This document shows, piece after piece, positions 44,043-56,486 of a DNA stretch of 64,000 nt (the stretch's first letter is position 1; each line of letters begins with the position of its first letter). The stretch is taken from contig MU839827.1 in the NCBI GenBank assembly GCA_030411725.1, positions 4,285,027-4,349,026 of the forward strand. The letters run 5' to 3'. The notes beneath the pieces are model-generated. The model ran no database searches. It saw only the letters and a list, made by a program, of their open reading frames with translations, and was not told the DNA's origin. Made by a program: the position numbers and the translations under genes. The stretch comes from Echria macrotheca (lineage: Eukaryota > Ascomycota > Sordariomycetes > Sordariales > Schizotheciaceae).

Positions 44043-47000
44043 CTGCCCTGCGGTGATGCGACAAAGAGTCAGCATGGTGGTGGTGTTGGAGCGAGAAGAA
44101 AAAAACGCCGAGGGACCCGCAGCAGCTGGAGCAGCGGCGCATGCGCGCATCTTCGCGGGCACCTCTGGCAATTGTCGGCGGCCGTACCTCATTGCTGCCG
44201 GGAAAACGATCAATCGAGTAGCGGAGCTCAATCGAGGAGCCGAGGGGGGAATAAGGCCTTTCGGGGCGCCGAATATGCCGCGCTTCGCCGTCGTGTTGGA
44301 TACCCTGCTGCCTCCCGCACCGCTTCGTCGAGCATGGGTATCTCCCAGTTTTTTCCTAGACACTGGCCGAAATGGCCGTCGCACACGGCGCGCCCTACAC
44401 AAGCTGTCCCGGACAGATGGGCTCGCGGTCGGCCGATCGAGGATGTCGCCGTCGGCGGGAGCGTGGTCGGTGGTAACGGGGGGGGTGGGTTTCGAGGGGG
44501 AGGATGTCGGGGGCAGGTGGAGCGGAAGGTGTCTTTTTTGTCTCTGGCGTGGTGGCGCAAGGACTCGCTTTAGCCCGCCGGTGCTCGCTGTGGTGCGCAC
44601 GCTGGCTGATTGGCAGGACTGGCCCCTGGGATGGAAGCACTCTCAGCAGCGGCAGCAACCCTGGAAGCGCAGGTTGTTGGGAAGGGTTGGATCCGTGCCG
44701 GCTCCACGCTCACAGGGCCTCTTTCCAGCGCCGTCAGGTTGCAGCGAGTGGCTTGTGCGCGAGAAGGGGCCGTCCGGAAGCAATGCAATGGTGAGGGGTA
44801 CAGGGATTGGCGGATGCAGGCGGTACGGCAACTACCTTCCTCGACTTTTGCTACTCTTGCAGATTTGCTGCCGATCCAGCAGTGTTCCAGAAGCTCCGTT
44901 ATTAGCTCTGGGCCACAGGGCCACCGGTTGGACGGCCGCGAGCGAATCACTTCCACCGAAGCAAAACGAAGCAGACGACTAGAAGGCCGGGTCATCAGGA
45001 AGCGGACGCCGGAAACACAGACAAAGGCGAGTCGATGTCGTGCCAAGACACGCCGCGGCCAGGGCAGCTCCCTAGCGTCTGGGGATGGGCTCGACCGCCA
45101 CATTGGATCGAGTGCAGATTTGCAAATCTTCCATGCTCGCCATCTACGCTTCCACGCCTTGCTTTTTGGATCAAGTTGCATCTGGTACCCGCAGTGGGCG
45201 CATGAACAAAAGCAAGCAGATTGGCCGCGTGTTTGGCCAGTCGACTGGCGCCGTCAGCATTGGGCAATCGGGAAATGTTGCGCAGGAGTCTTCTCCCCCC
45301 CGCCAGCCGGCCAATCGTCGGCGTCCCGAACGCACGGAGGCGGAAGGGAGGCAGACGGGCCAAGAACGACGGCCGCGCACAAAACCAGCAGCGTCCCGTT
45401 TGCATCGATTCTGGCCGGCTACGTGCACGGGGACGGAGGGGGCGATGTGATGGGGGCCGGGGACCCGGCATGCCCCATGTTTGCAGCGACGCATCTTGAC
45501 TCAGGCAGCATATGTTCTAGACTTGGGCTCGCAATCCCGAGACGTCGTCTATGGGGCCGGCCCTGTGATCGGAGAATGATGAGGAGGCGTTCTGATACGC
45601 GGCAATCTGTGTGGCCGGCTCGTGGTGTGCGACTACGGCACCGCGTCCGAGCGAGGAAGGCGTGCAAACAAACGACAGGACCTGCCCATGCGGGTACCTT
45701 ACTGTGACCGTGTTATCGTTGTGTGTGCCTCTTCTACCTTCCTATAGCTGTAAGAAGCGAAGCAGCATCTGGCAGCATGTGTAACTGCCAATTACAGCAA
45801 GGCTGCCACCGGAGGATTTCTTCTGAGGGAGTGAAAGCCTCGGCTGCTGGCACCCCGCACCGGCCATTGGCGACTTTTCCGTGGCACGGCGAGAAGACGA
45901 AGACAGGAAAAGAAGACAGCCACGATACGGACGTATTGTACATGGACGGCTCTGTGCGCCCATGGCGATCCGACTCCCCCGAACGGGATACCGTGACAGA
46001 CGACTGGCAGCATCTGTGCGATGCGGGCTGTAACAGGCAGGCCCGCGATCTGGTTTCTGTTTTACATACATACTGTTCGCAGAACAGAATGCAACTGGCG
46101 ATGCCGTCGGTAGCAAGCGCAGGGATGTTCCCAGCTGGTCTGCGTACGGAATACCCTGGCGAGCTGTAAAGTGTAACTAACGGCAGGTGGCCGTGGTGCC
46201 GTGGTGCCATGGAACCAGGGACCCAGAGATCTCTGATCCCATTATCCACCTTTTGTTACCGAACCAGCCCTTGAGAGCAATTCCACTGCTAATACACGGC
46301 CGTCCCGTGATAATGGCTATTGTGTAGTCTTCGGCAATGGCCAGTCCTGACGGGCAGCAAATCCCATGGCGGATGCCGCAGATTTGCAGTGCGGCCTGCA
46401 GGCGAGGAGACAGACGCGGGACCCCTGAAATTTCGTCCCATCTCGCCCCCCCTACCTACACTCTGTCTCTGACGGCACGTCGACCAATATCAGCCCGCCG
46501 CTATAGGCCCAACCCGACGCAGCTCGCCCAGCCTATGACGGCAGCGCTCCCGGGTAAGACCGTCTTGCCGCGCCGCCATTGGGCTGCCCGTAGAATTTGG
46601 AACATGTTTGCATGAATTCTGAGCGAGAAGCTTTCTGGAGCCGATTGGGTTTTGTCTCTTGGTCTTTCAGCCGATGTGTGTCTGTCGACTCTTCGGCAAC
46701 GAACAACGGCCGGAGGAAGAATCTTAAGCAGAAGTAAGTCAAGCGGGGCTCCTCCACGCAACGACACGGTCTGAGAGCCGACACGCCGTAAGAACAAAAA
46801 GGTCTACCGAGGTACCTACTAAGGTACCCCGAGTCAGTCGCATGTTTCATCCTTCTCTTTTCTTCGACGGCCGTGGGACTCGAAACGCATGATCACCTGC
46901 TCGCCGTATTTCTCCATGCGGAGGGGACATGCACACACTATAACGACCGTCCGATATTATAACCTCTTTCTTTTCTCTCGCTCTCTGTGCATGCATGACC

Positions 47001-50000
47001 AGTCCTGGTCGAGGAAGGTGTATCGTCGATGCCACCTTGCCCTTCCTTCGTCAGCCTGGTCTGTGGCAGACGGTCCTTCACATTTGCCCAGATCTACATA
47101 TGAACTGCAGCTGATCTTACATTTCCGTCTTTCGCAGCCCCGGGGGTTTTTTTCTGTCTCTGCTGATTCTCGAAACTCGACCCAAGTTGGTTGGGGGGGC
47201 TGTAACCAACTGCCCGTTGCAGTCGGATTACTTTATGTCCGGATGGACAAAAAAAACGAGTCTGACCGCATTGCAACGTTGTCCCAAGCCTTTTCTCATT
47301 CCGGGTTTGTTCTGCTTTCCCATTCCCGGGCTTTTTTGTCGTTCTCGTTCTGGGGCAAAAACACTTTGTCGGGACAGAAGGAAGGGGGAGGCTTGGCTTC
47401 CAACAGGATGCACCCTGGTCGAATCTGAGTCTGTATTACACGGGGTTATATCGTTATGGTTCACATGTCTGATCGTTTGTTCTTTCCCTTTTGTTCTGGA
47501 CCGTCGTCGGTTATTTTATTTCTCTCGGGATCAGGGTTTACACTGGAGTCTAGTTCCTTCGATGTCGAGGTCCAGTGTTTTGCGTATCAGATCGGCCGGG
47601 CTCGGCCTGGTCGGAAGCTTTTTTTTTCTACCTTTCAAAATAAGGAGAGGAGAAACATTGGTTTTCCCGTGTTTTATAGCCGCGGCATTGACTGTCACCC
47701 TACGTTTCCTTGTCTTCCTGGACTTGTTGACTCGATGAGGCTCGGAACGGGGGACGCACTGGGCGCTGATGATCGAGGCGCGGCTCGTTCGAGATTTGGT
47801 CGGTCGTGTTTTGATCGACAGTGGAAACGAACCGGTGGTGGTGCGTTTTTATGCCTTGTGACCGCTCCCCGTGGGGATCTTGATGGTGTGGTGGGTGGCT
47901 GTTGGGGGACTGGGGAAGAGGCACCGTTGACGGTGAGCTGGATAGAGGAGTACCTTGGTAGATAACAATTCCGAGTGTCCTCCATCATTCTCGAGAATTC
48001 CCTTTCCAAACTTCCCGAACAGGTATCTGTTCTTTTCCCCGAACAGAGCAACCCAAACCGATGAGTGGTTACAACGGGCAAGGCTGGGTTCGTTTTCTGC
48101 GTCGGTCTGTCTCTAAAAATATATCATCGGCCAGTCAGTGACGTGATGTGTGTTCCTGGTTCAGCTCGTTTCAGCTTTCGTGATATTGTTCCTTGGTTGG
48201 TTTGTGGTACCATACAAGTGTACCTGGAGCCTCGGGTGGTGCCTCTGTGCCTACATTATCTCAGGAAAGAGTATTATTCAGATTGGGCGAGTCTGGTGGT
48301 GTCGGGGAATTTGGATGGGTCTGGTGATGAGATAGTCAGGCTGCGATGCTGAACGAGGCTGTCTCGACTCTTATTTCTCTTTTTCTCTTTTAAGATGTAA
48401 TACACTCTTCGACACCCTGTCTGCCGCAGTTGTCAGATGGGTGTTGGAGTTGGTGTTTCCCGTAGTCTGAAACTCACCATTGAATGCTAAATGTCGTCGT
48501 ATTTGCTTTCTCGCGGGTAGCACACCCGCCCCTTTTCTCGAGAGGATGAAACCCAGACAAGTATTCTACGCAGCAGTGAGCAAATTTGTATACCGCATGG
48601 GCGCCGCGGAATTAGATTGTAGGCATCTTTGAGCAATAACTATGAGGTAGAGGGACCGCTTACCTCCCCCCTTGGTGGCTGGGAGCCTTCGTCTTCTTAC
48701 GGGTTAAGACAAATAATAAATTTGTCGACTGTTTCCCATCACGTAAGCCCTTTTGGAGTTCCGGGCATTTTGTCGACAGCAAGCCAGCTGTCTCGGCACC
48801 TCTCAAGCCCACATACAAAGTGAAGACGCGTGAAGAGAGAAGCAGGCGACATCAGACAATCCACAGAACAACCGGAATACAAAAAGAAGCTTAATATGAA
48901 CCCATCGTGCTCAACGAAGGCTGTGTCAACACACGGAGTAGAAGCATAGAACTCTTCATGAGAGGCTTTGAAGAGGCTAACCCGGCTACTGCCAGACATG
49001 CCGTCAAAACCGTCGACCTCGGCCAAGTACGCGGCATTGCAAACCTTAACCAGGGCTTCAGCCTGCGCACTGGCACACCAATACCATCAACACCAGACCT
49101 CGATCGTCGACCAGAAGTGTCTACACCAGGTCCAGGTACAGGGAGAGTAAATAAGTCCAACAAGGGACACCAAAACTGCCCCCAAAACAGCTCCAGAAAC
49201 ATGGAACCCCCCTCAGCCCTCAGCCCTTTAGTCAAGGGTATATCCAATAGCCCATAAAGCCACCGCCAGCACAACACACTAGACCTAGGTCTACAGCACA
49301 GCAAATGACGACACCACCTAGACATGATTCAACAGCGTGGTCCTAGCTAGCTAGCCCCAACCCATCCATCATACCAAGACATACACACATACACCCCTCC
49401 CCCTCCCCCCAGAAAAAAAAATAAAGAAATACGAGACACCAAAACCCAAAAAAGCCGATGACCACCAGCCCGGTCGATCCGGGCCGGAAGCTCCCCGTAA
49501 GTCTATTAACCTCAACTCGCCCCTGAATCCATGATCCATGTCAACAGTTAAGGTAATCACCATATCCATGCCCCTGATCAGAATGAGAGAGAGAGAGATA
49601 CACCCCAGCCAGGTGCCAGGTGCCAGGTGCCAGGCTCCAGGTTCCAGGTTCCAGGTTGTGTGCCACGGTTCCATTGCTCGGAAGTGGGAACCGAGACTAG
49701 ACACCGACATCGACCTTATCCTAGACCTAGACCCTCTCCTAGACCTGGTTGTATACATGTCTCGCGGCGTTTACCGTCTTCCTTCCCTTCCTTCACCGTT
49801 GTCCATCCCATCCATCCATCCATCCCATCCCATCCCATCCATCCCATTCCATTATCCATCATCAGTGAGTCGGGGAGTCAGGCTTTGAAAGGGGGGGGGG
49901 GGAAAGGGGGAGAAGTAGGGGAGGGGGGCTAAGAACGTCATAGGTACCCTAGGTAAAGTAACCGAGACAATCCATCATCACCATCATCATCTGGTGGCGA

Positions 50001-50733
50001 TCTTGGATTCCACACTGGGAAGGGGTGGATCGGAATATTTACCTACCTTACCCATTATAATCTCTTAGTGTATTGTCATGACTGTTTCTTTTCTTCTTGT
50101 GTCCAATACCTACCTATTCGACTTTTGAGACGGCAAGATGAGGTAAGGTATGATGCTGGGTACCCAACCCAGGGTGGATTGATATACATCTTGGAATGGA
50201 ATGTACTATGGGCGATGGGTGCTGGATGCTGAATGCGGTGCTGGTGCGGTGAGTGGCTACAGAGGTTCCTAACTAGGTACTGTAGGCTGGCGAGGAGAGA
50301 CTCCACCAGTCCGTCCTGGTGTTTGAGCGTGTAATTGATCCTCTATACTTTTCATCCAGAGAAAAAAAGAAATCTGTTTTCTGACGCTAACCCTGCGTCG
50401 GTTGACCGTGTAAAAAGGCGCGAGGTGTGTGATGTGGACTGTAGCGCCGTCATTCTCAACGTTTGAACTTTTTCAAGGAATGTGAGATGACCGGCCAGGC
50501 TAAGATTTAATCGCAGCGGCCTATTTGATTAGTGCATGTTTTCCGAGGTTAGTTACGATGGGCAGCTCAATGATCGGAACTAACCCAGAAAAGTCAGAAG
50601 AAATATAGACGCTCTAGACATGGAACACATCACCGCTGCGGTGAAAAGCATAACCACAGAACGAGACACAGTAAAAGTTTACCCAATGCTCCTCTACCGT
50701 ATCAAACTTGACCTATCATTACCATAACCATTA
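44043..50733. other. 6.7-kb interval without a supportable gene, upstream of the HSF-type factor
   Basis: CTF4 ends at the right and the HSF-type gene starts at the left, both on the minus strand, so the whole interval is 5' of the regulator. Open frames of up to 365 codons (44610..45707 +) overlap others in several frames and match nothing. A heat-shock-element-like TTCCAGAAGCTCC lies at 44885..44897. The part from 46860 to 48400 is pyrimidine-rich on the plus strand with intron-like signals, and 49560-49860 is simple-sequence rich. A long 5' leader, a non-coding transcript or an unrecognised gene are all possible. Confidence 0.45.
49609..49657. repeat. 7-bp tandem repeat (CCAGGTG/CCAGGTT)
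   Basis: About seven head-to-tail 7-mers: CCAGGTG units grading through CCAGGCT into CCAGGTT units. A second simple repeat, TCCA/TCCCA-based, follows at 49802..49860. Confidence 0.85.
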
Positions 50734-53390
50734 TCAAAAATCATCATCATCCCCCCGCCCGCCCAACCGCTCCTCACCAACCTCCCGGATCTTCTCCCTC
50801 AGAATAGTCCGCCCATACCGCTCGGCAATCTTGCCCGCCGCCTCAATCATCTTCCCCGACTCATCCCGTATCAACCTCACAATCTCCAGCGCGCGCATCC
50901 CCCGCTCCTCGCCCTCGCGGCACTCCACCGCCAGCAGCTGCAGCAGCGTCTTGTCAATCTCCAACTCCAGCCTCGAAAGCGTCGCGCGCTGCCCGGCCGT
51001 TGACGACGTCGCTTCCACCAGATCAGCGAGCTGCGACGCCTGCAGCCCTTTGAGCAGGAAAGCCTGTTCAAGCTTCCTCGACTCGACCACCGACGCGTCT
51101 TCCTCATCCCTCTCAAGCTCCGAATCGGACTCGGATAACCCGTCCATGTCGACGTCGGCATCCCCGTTTTGCTTCGTCTTCTTCTTGCTCTTGCTCTTGC
51201 GCGTCGGCGCCGAGGTGAGCGGGATGGAGAACTCAAACTCGGATAGCAAGGGTCGCGGGAAATACGGGTACTGGTCGCCTCCCTTCAGGATGATGCAGTG
51301 GAACTTGTTGTCGGCTACCGCGATGGGATAGTAAGACTCGCTCTTGCGGCCTGAAGCGAGACGGTCGAGCAGCTTGGTGTCGAGGAGCGGAATCCACGAC
51401 GCCCGTGACGGTTGACGCCAGTGGAGGAGGGTCAGTAATGTGCCCGTGGAATCGTAAACACATGGATCCTAAACGGTCAGCGTGGCCCTTCAGTTGTCTG
51501 GGGACAACGTACCCCATTGTCCGAAAAGAACACACTCTTGACGGTCGCACCCTCCGGAAGCGCAACCGTATCTTCATTCTGACAAATCTCATCCCGCTTG
51601 ATATTCTGAATCGTGTACACCAGCCTGGAATGCCCATCCGCGCCGACAGCACCATTGCTCATGGTAAGCACATAGTCCCGCCAACTAGCGCACGACACCA
51701 TGGGCGTGTTCTTGGGCCGGTACACGCGGTACGGGATGCCAAAAAGTGTGTAGATGCGCACATAGTTGGCCGTCGTCGTAACAGTCACAAACGAATCGCT
51801 CAGCGACATGGCGATAACGGCCTCTCCTTTCGGCAGCTGGATGCGCCAGTCGTTGCGCTGCGTCCACGTCTCGTGCGGCCGGTAAAAGACCACAGCTGGC
51901 ACGTCCTCCTTGGGCGGACAGGAAAACAGCGTGCCGTTCTCGTTCAGGCAGGCCTTGTCGTACAGAAACGTGTCGGTGAAGTGGAAGTCGCGGTGGAATT
52001 CATGATCATAGAATTCTACCGTCACCGTGTGGTGCGAGTCCTGGTCTACCGTCCAGACAAAGCCGATCAGGTTCAGACACAGGTATTTCCGGTTGCCGCG
52101 CCAGGGCGTGGAACCCGGCTGGAAGGACTCGTGGTGCTGGGCGTGGAAGAGATGGCTCCTCTTGGCCGGGTGGTCGCCGAATATGTCATCGTCATCGGCT
52201 GGTCGCTTCCGTCCGGCGTTGAGCGCATACCCTGCGCCGTCGTCGTCAACCACAAAGTCGTCCAGGTCGCCATAGTCTTCATCTAGCAGATCTTCTAGAT
52301 CACTGTCCACTGAGCCTCGCCTCGGCCGAGCAGCAAGTGGCTGGTGGCCATTGGTCTGTCTCTCGGCAGCAGGCCGCTCGGCCACCCGTCCATTCGGCCT
52401 CTCATCTGCGGGATCGTGGATGAAGGGGGACGGTTGCTGGGGTAGCCGCAGCATCGAGGCATACTGCTCCGATATAAAGTCCTTGATCACGGTAACCTCA
52501 CCGCCCCTCGTCGTCAGCGCGATCAGGTTCTTGGTCGGATGCCAGGCAATATCCGTGACACTCCGGTACTCATGCCTCGCAATGACGCTCTGGTCCTTGG
52601 TCGACCAGATGAGCACCTGGCCATCCTTCGCGGCAGAGACCAAGAAGGCACCGTTGGGAGACCAGGCTATGGCGGTAATGTCGCCATTGTGGCCATTCGC
52701 GAAAGCCCTCTGCTTCTCCCAGTCAAACTTGGACACGACCTGGATATTCCGGGTAGGCGTAGCAACGGCAAAGGCACGGCCGTCAGGATGCCAGACAACC
52801 CGCCCAAAGGCCTCGTCGTCCGTCTCCATGCGGCCAACAACACCATCCACCTTGCGGATGAGCTCGGGCTGCTCGGCCGTCATGGAGTACATGTAGATGA
52901 TGCCATCAGTACAGGTAAGTGCGAGCAGCGAGCCCTTGGGGTCGAATGACAGATGTTTTGTAGGCTTGTTGTGCTCGTTGAGGATGCGCAGGTTGGTAGT
53001 GTCGTCGAGGCTGACCACCTTGACAGTCAATTCATCGCTGGCGACGGCGACCCACTTGTGGTCGGGCGACAGGACGACATCGCGGACGGGCAGGGTGGCG
53101 CGCGTGACGAAGCGGTCGAACAGGCGGGTCTCGAGCAGGTAGAGACTGACGGTGCCGTCTTCGGCGCCGGCAACAAAAAAGTCGTTGGCTGCGGACAGGG
53201 CGTAGTTGAGCTCCTGGCAGTCGTCGATGCTCTCGGGCTCCTCGTCGACGCGGGTGTCGAAGAGGCGGATCGTATTGTTGGACCCGGCCGTGATCAGTTT
53301 GGACCCGTTGGGCGTGTATGCGCAGAGCGTCGTTCCCGCCGTGTGCGCTGGCCGCGTGACTGCCCCGGCGTGGTGTCTGGATTCCGACAT
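50734..53390 (-). CDS. CTF4: Ctf4/SepB/AND-1, replisome WD40 scaffold
   Basis: Links the CMG helicase to DNA polymerase alpha and other replisome clients; SepB is its Aspergillus name. Minus-strand exons 53390..51513 and 51468..50734, joined over a 44-nt intron (GTACGT...TTAG), give 870 aa. The N-terminal WD40 propeller (about residues 1-320) shows repeats such as YTPNGSKLITAGSNNTIRLF, WHPDGRAFAVATPTRNIQVV and WSPNGAFLVSAAKDGQVLIW. A disordered acidic linker with DLEDLLDEDYGDLDDFVVDD follows. The SepB-type central propeller then runs from about FQPGSTPWRGNRKYLCLNL to LSEFEFSIPL across the splice (FFSDNG-DPCVYDSTGTLL). The C-terminal helical domain begins after a Lys-rich patch (TRKSKSKKKTKQ) and contains EQAFLLKGLQASQLADLVEA. 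The start at 53390 (MSESRHHAG) precedes the first blade; the 62 upstream in-frame codons look like leader. No C-terminal HMG box, as expected for fungi. Confidence 0.93.
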
Positions 53391-53800
53391 TTTTGGTAGT
53401 ATATCGCGCAGTGTCGAGCTCAATTCATCGTCTGTCCGTATTTCGACGTGTTTTGTGTTGGTTTTGTGTTGGCGGGAATTGGTGGTGTGGATGATGGTGT
53501 TCTTGGCTGCGTGTTCTGGGAGACGCGTCGAAGCGCGTTTCAATTTACACCAATTGATCTCGCGCCGCCCCACCACGGATAGCCCCGCGGTGCTATTCCG
53601 TAGAAGTGGCAGCCCCGCCAGCTGCAGAACGGACGTTTGACAGCCGGTTTGTCACGCATCAGTGAAAATTAGTGAACATCAAGGCAGCGAGTTAAGTGTT
53701 TAGTCGATACCTGCCAGGCAGCGGTATAGACAAGATATATAAAAAATAGCATCGACTCTCGAGGTAGACCGGCAGACAAGCACATCCCGACCAGCTCAAG
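53391..53800. promoter_or_regulatory. 410-bp divergent promoter between CTF4 and a WD40 gene
   Basis: Start codons point outward at 53390 (-) and 53801 (+). A GATATATAAAAAATAG element at about 53732 lies about 65 bp before the plus-strand start. No other gene fits. Confidence 0.6.
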
Positions 53801-55091
53801 ATGCAGTCCTCAGACCGAGGCCACTTCTTCGAGACGGAGTAAGCTTGTCACTAAGAAAAAGTTTTAGACCAAAAAAACCTAACATCTGCAGCGCCGAACA
53901 ACAGAAGCGAGAGCGTCGGGCCGCAAAAGCAGGAAACAGCTATGGCTCGCCCATCCAGCTCAAATCCAAACTCTTGGCAGCAGCCATCGACCCCCGATCG
54001 CCTTCCTCGGCCGTGTTAGTGGCCGAGTCGACGGGCTCCGTGCGTCTCGTGTCGCTGTCGGTATGTTTGTTGTGTTGGACCCTTTGACCAAACAAACCCC
54101 TGATCCGCTCCAGGATGGCAACACCAAGACCACGTATCGCGGTCCTTCAGCCCCGGTCAGCTGCGTGGCGGTTGGGGGTCCCAACAACGGCACTCTCTTT
54201 GCCGGTTCCTGGGATAAGGCTATCTACTCGTGGGATCTCACCTCCAAAACACCAGGAACCAAATATGTCGGCCATTCCGACTTTGTCAAGGCCCTGGCAT
54301 GCGCACGCCTAGCTGGAAAGGACATTCTGATCAGTGGCGGCGCTGACAAGAAGATACTTGTCTGGGATGTCGCGACCGGCAAGCGGATCCACACCCTCCA
54401 GGACAGTGTGGTCAACATGCTCAGTATCCAGGATCTGGTGGTCGACCATGCGGCATCGAGTGACGACGAGGTGTTACTGATCAGTGCGAGTAGTGACCCG
54501 CACATCAGACGCTGGAAGGTCCGGCTAGACGGCTGGGAGCAGGTCGTGGAGACGGCGCCCGATGCGCCAGGGACAGAGAAGAGGACGATTCTCGAGCACG
54601 AGACTACGGTTTACAAGCTCGTTCTGGAACACGATGGCGACGAGGTGGATTTGTGGACCTCGAGCGGCGATGGGACGGCCAAGTGCTTATCGCGCCTCGG
54701 GGGTTTTGTGGCCGACGACACGTTCCACCACGGCGACCACGTTCGGGCAGTGGCCGTCACCGACCAATGGGTCATCACAGCCGGCAGAGACGAAGACATC
54801 AAGTTCTGGGACAGGTCGACCGGCAAGCTGTATTGCGCGCTGGAGGGTCACTTTGACGAGATAACCGACCTGCTGCTCTTGGGAGAAGCCGGCGGTCCTC
54901 CTAAAAAGGTCTGCAGTGTTAGCATCGACGGATCTGTCCGGACCTGGCCACTTGAAAAGTCCAGCCTAGATGCCCTGGTTGAGGAGCAGAGAAAACCACC
55001 AGCCCAGGAGGAGGAAGCCGAGAAGGGGGGAGACGGCTTGCTCTTGGCCGAAGAGGAGGCCGAGCTGGCAGCCTTGATGGACGACGACTAG
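53801..55091 (+). CDS. WD40-repeat protein
   Basis: 394 aa from exons 53801..53838, 53892..54060 and 54114..55091; both introns are 53 nt with GTAAGC/GTATGT donors and CAG acceptors. The N terminus is MQSSDRGHFFETDAEQQKRE, followed by several WD blades: GTLFAGSWDKAIYSWDL, KDILISGGADKKILVWDV, VLLISASSDPHIRRWKV, DLWTSSGDGTAKCL, WVITAGRDEDIKFWDR and KVCSVSIDGSVRTWPL. An acidic tail (EEEAELAALMDDD) ends the protein. The blades suggest one seven-bladed propeller acting as a protein-binding scaffold. I do not recognise the specific orthologue. It shares a divergent promoter with CTF4, which hints at but does not prove a related role. Confidence 0.88.
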
Positions 55092-56486
55092 GAGGCAAGC
55101 GGAAGCGGTAGACAGTCGGAGCTAGCGAAAGAGAGCTTCCAGATGCATGTTTCATGATCCCGAAGGGTCTGGTCGTACAAGCGCCACCATGTGTCCCCCT
55201 TGTTGAGAAGAAGCGGACAACCAGTTCATAGGCAGAGCTTGGCCGTCGGCCATCCGTGCTGGAGGTCCTGCAGGGATCCGTCCTGATTGTGTTTGGTACG
55301 CGATGCAGGAGCACGTCGGCACCCGACACCCGGACCAGCAAGCTCTGGGATAAAATGTCCAAGGGCACGGTTGTCGGTAGCCAGCCGCGCTTATTTGGAG
55401 TAGCAGATACCTACATAATATCTGGTTCGAAATAAACGACGTCGAGAAACACGCGAGGGGCTCGAGCACGAGTTGGCTCTCTCTCTGGTCAGCGGCTGAC
55501 CACATGGCGAGAGGATTAGACTAAAAATCTCATCGAGTGGCTGCAGATGGTGCGTCTCTGGAGTTTGGTTCTGGCTGCGGGATGCCACTGATCCGTTCCA
55601 AAAATTGAGCCCTGTCTGGACGTCTGTTTGCTGCTGCTGCTGCTGCGATGGAACGAGAGAAAGAAAGAAAGTTGCAGTCCGTGCTTCCCCCCGCCCGCCG
55701 TCTTTTGAGTGGTTGCAGGGTCTTTTGGACCTTGTTTCCTCGATCGGCAGCGCTAAAGAGCGCCTTCGCGTCTGATGGAATTTGCCGTGCAGATTAGCAG
55801 CGATTACCAACGGGCAGCCCTGTGAGGCACTTCTCGAGAAGCTTCATCTCAAACTAGGTACCCAAACAAGGCAACGTCCGAGCCCTCCAAGGTGCCGCGT
55901 GCAGCCGCGAACCGCGTGGGACGACGGCGTGCCGTGGTGCGCACGAAACATGGACGCAAGGCCTGCATCAGAAGCCGCTGCAAGAAGCTTCCGGATGTCT
56001 TGTCCGCATTGTCGTCTGCCAATCCATGGGATGGGCTCGATGGGTCCCCGCCGAGATGATGTCGTCCAGCCCACACAGCATCGGGACCTTAGTCTCCGCT
56101 GCCTCTTCTTTTCTCGGTTTCAATTGGAACAGAATAAACCCGCTCTGTAGCCCACAGCCTGCTATCTCTGCCCTCGATTTTTCATGGAATTTTCATTGCC
56201 AGCAAAAGTTTGTTGATTTGTGGTTGGAGTGACCGTGGACCCTGTCGCCGGTCACATCTGTTTCTGGCAAGCCACGATCCCTCCTACCGGGGTCCAGTCA
56301 CAGCTTCGTTTCTTTTGGCGCTCGGGAACCCCGTTTGAGAAGGCTGTTTATATTACCTGGGCATTCCCCGAGTTACACGTCGGATCGCCAGCAACATCGA
56401 CCTGGAACTACGTCGACCCATGGTCCTCCTTCCAACGGCGTCCGTTTGTCGCCTGACCTCCTCGGCTTGAGTCTTGACGGGTCACC
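55092..56486. promoter_or_regulatory. 1.4-kb upstream region of the mucin-like gene
   Basis: No coding signal; open frames here overlap on both strands without family features. Contains a CTG microsatellite near 55630-55650 and a pyrimidine-rich leader before the start at 56487. Confidence 0.45.

Noticed and set aside
44610..45707. 365-codon plus-strand ORF in the HSF upstream region
   Set aside because: Several other frames are equally open, composition is not protein-like, no motif recognised.
48907..49325. Opposing ORFs of 116 (+) and 144 (-) codons
   Set aside because: Both frames open by chance over the same DNA; neither has recognisable features or a good start context.
51405..52286. 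293-codon plus-strand ORF
   Set aside because: Antisense of CTF4 across its intron.
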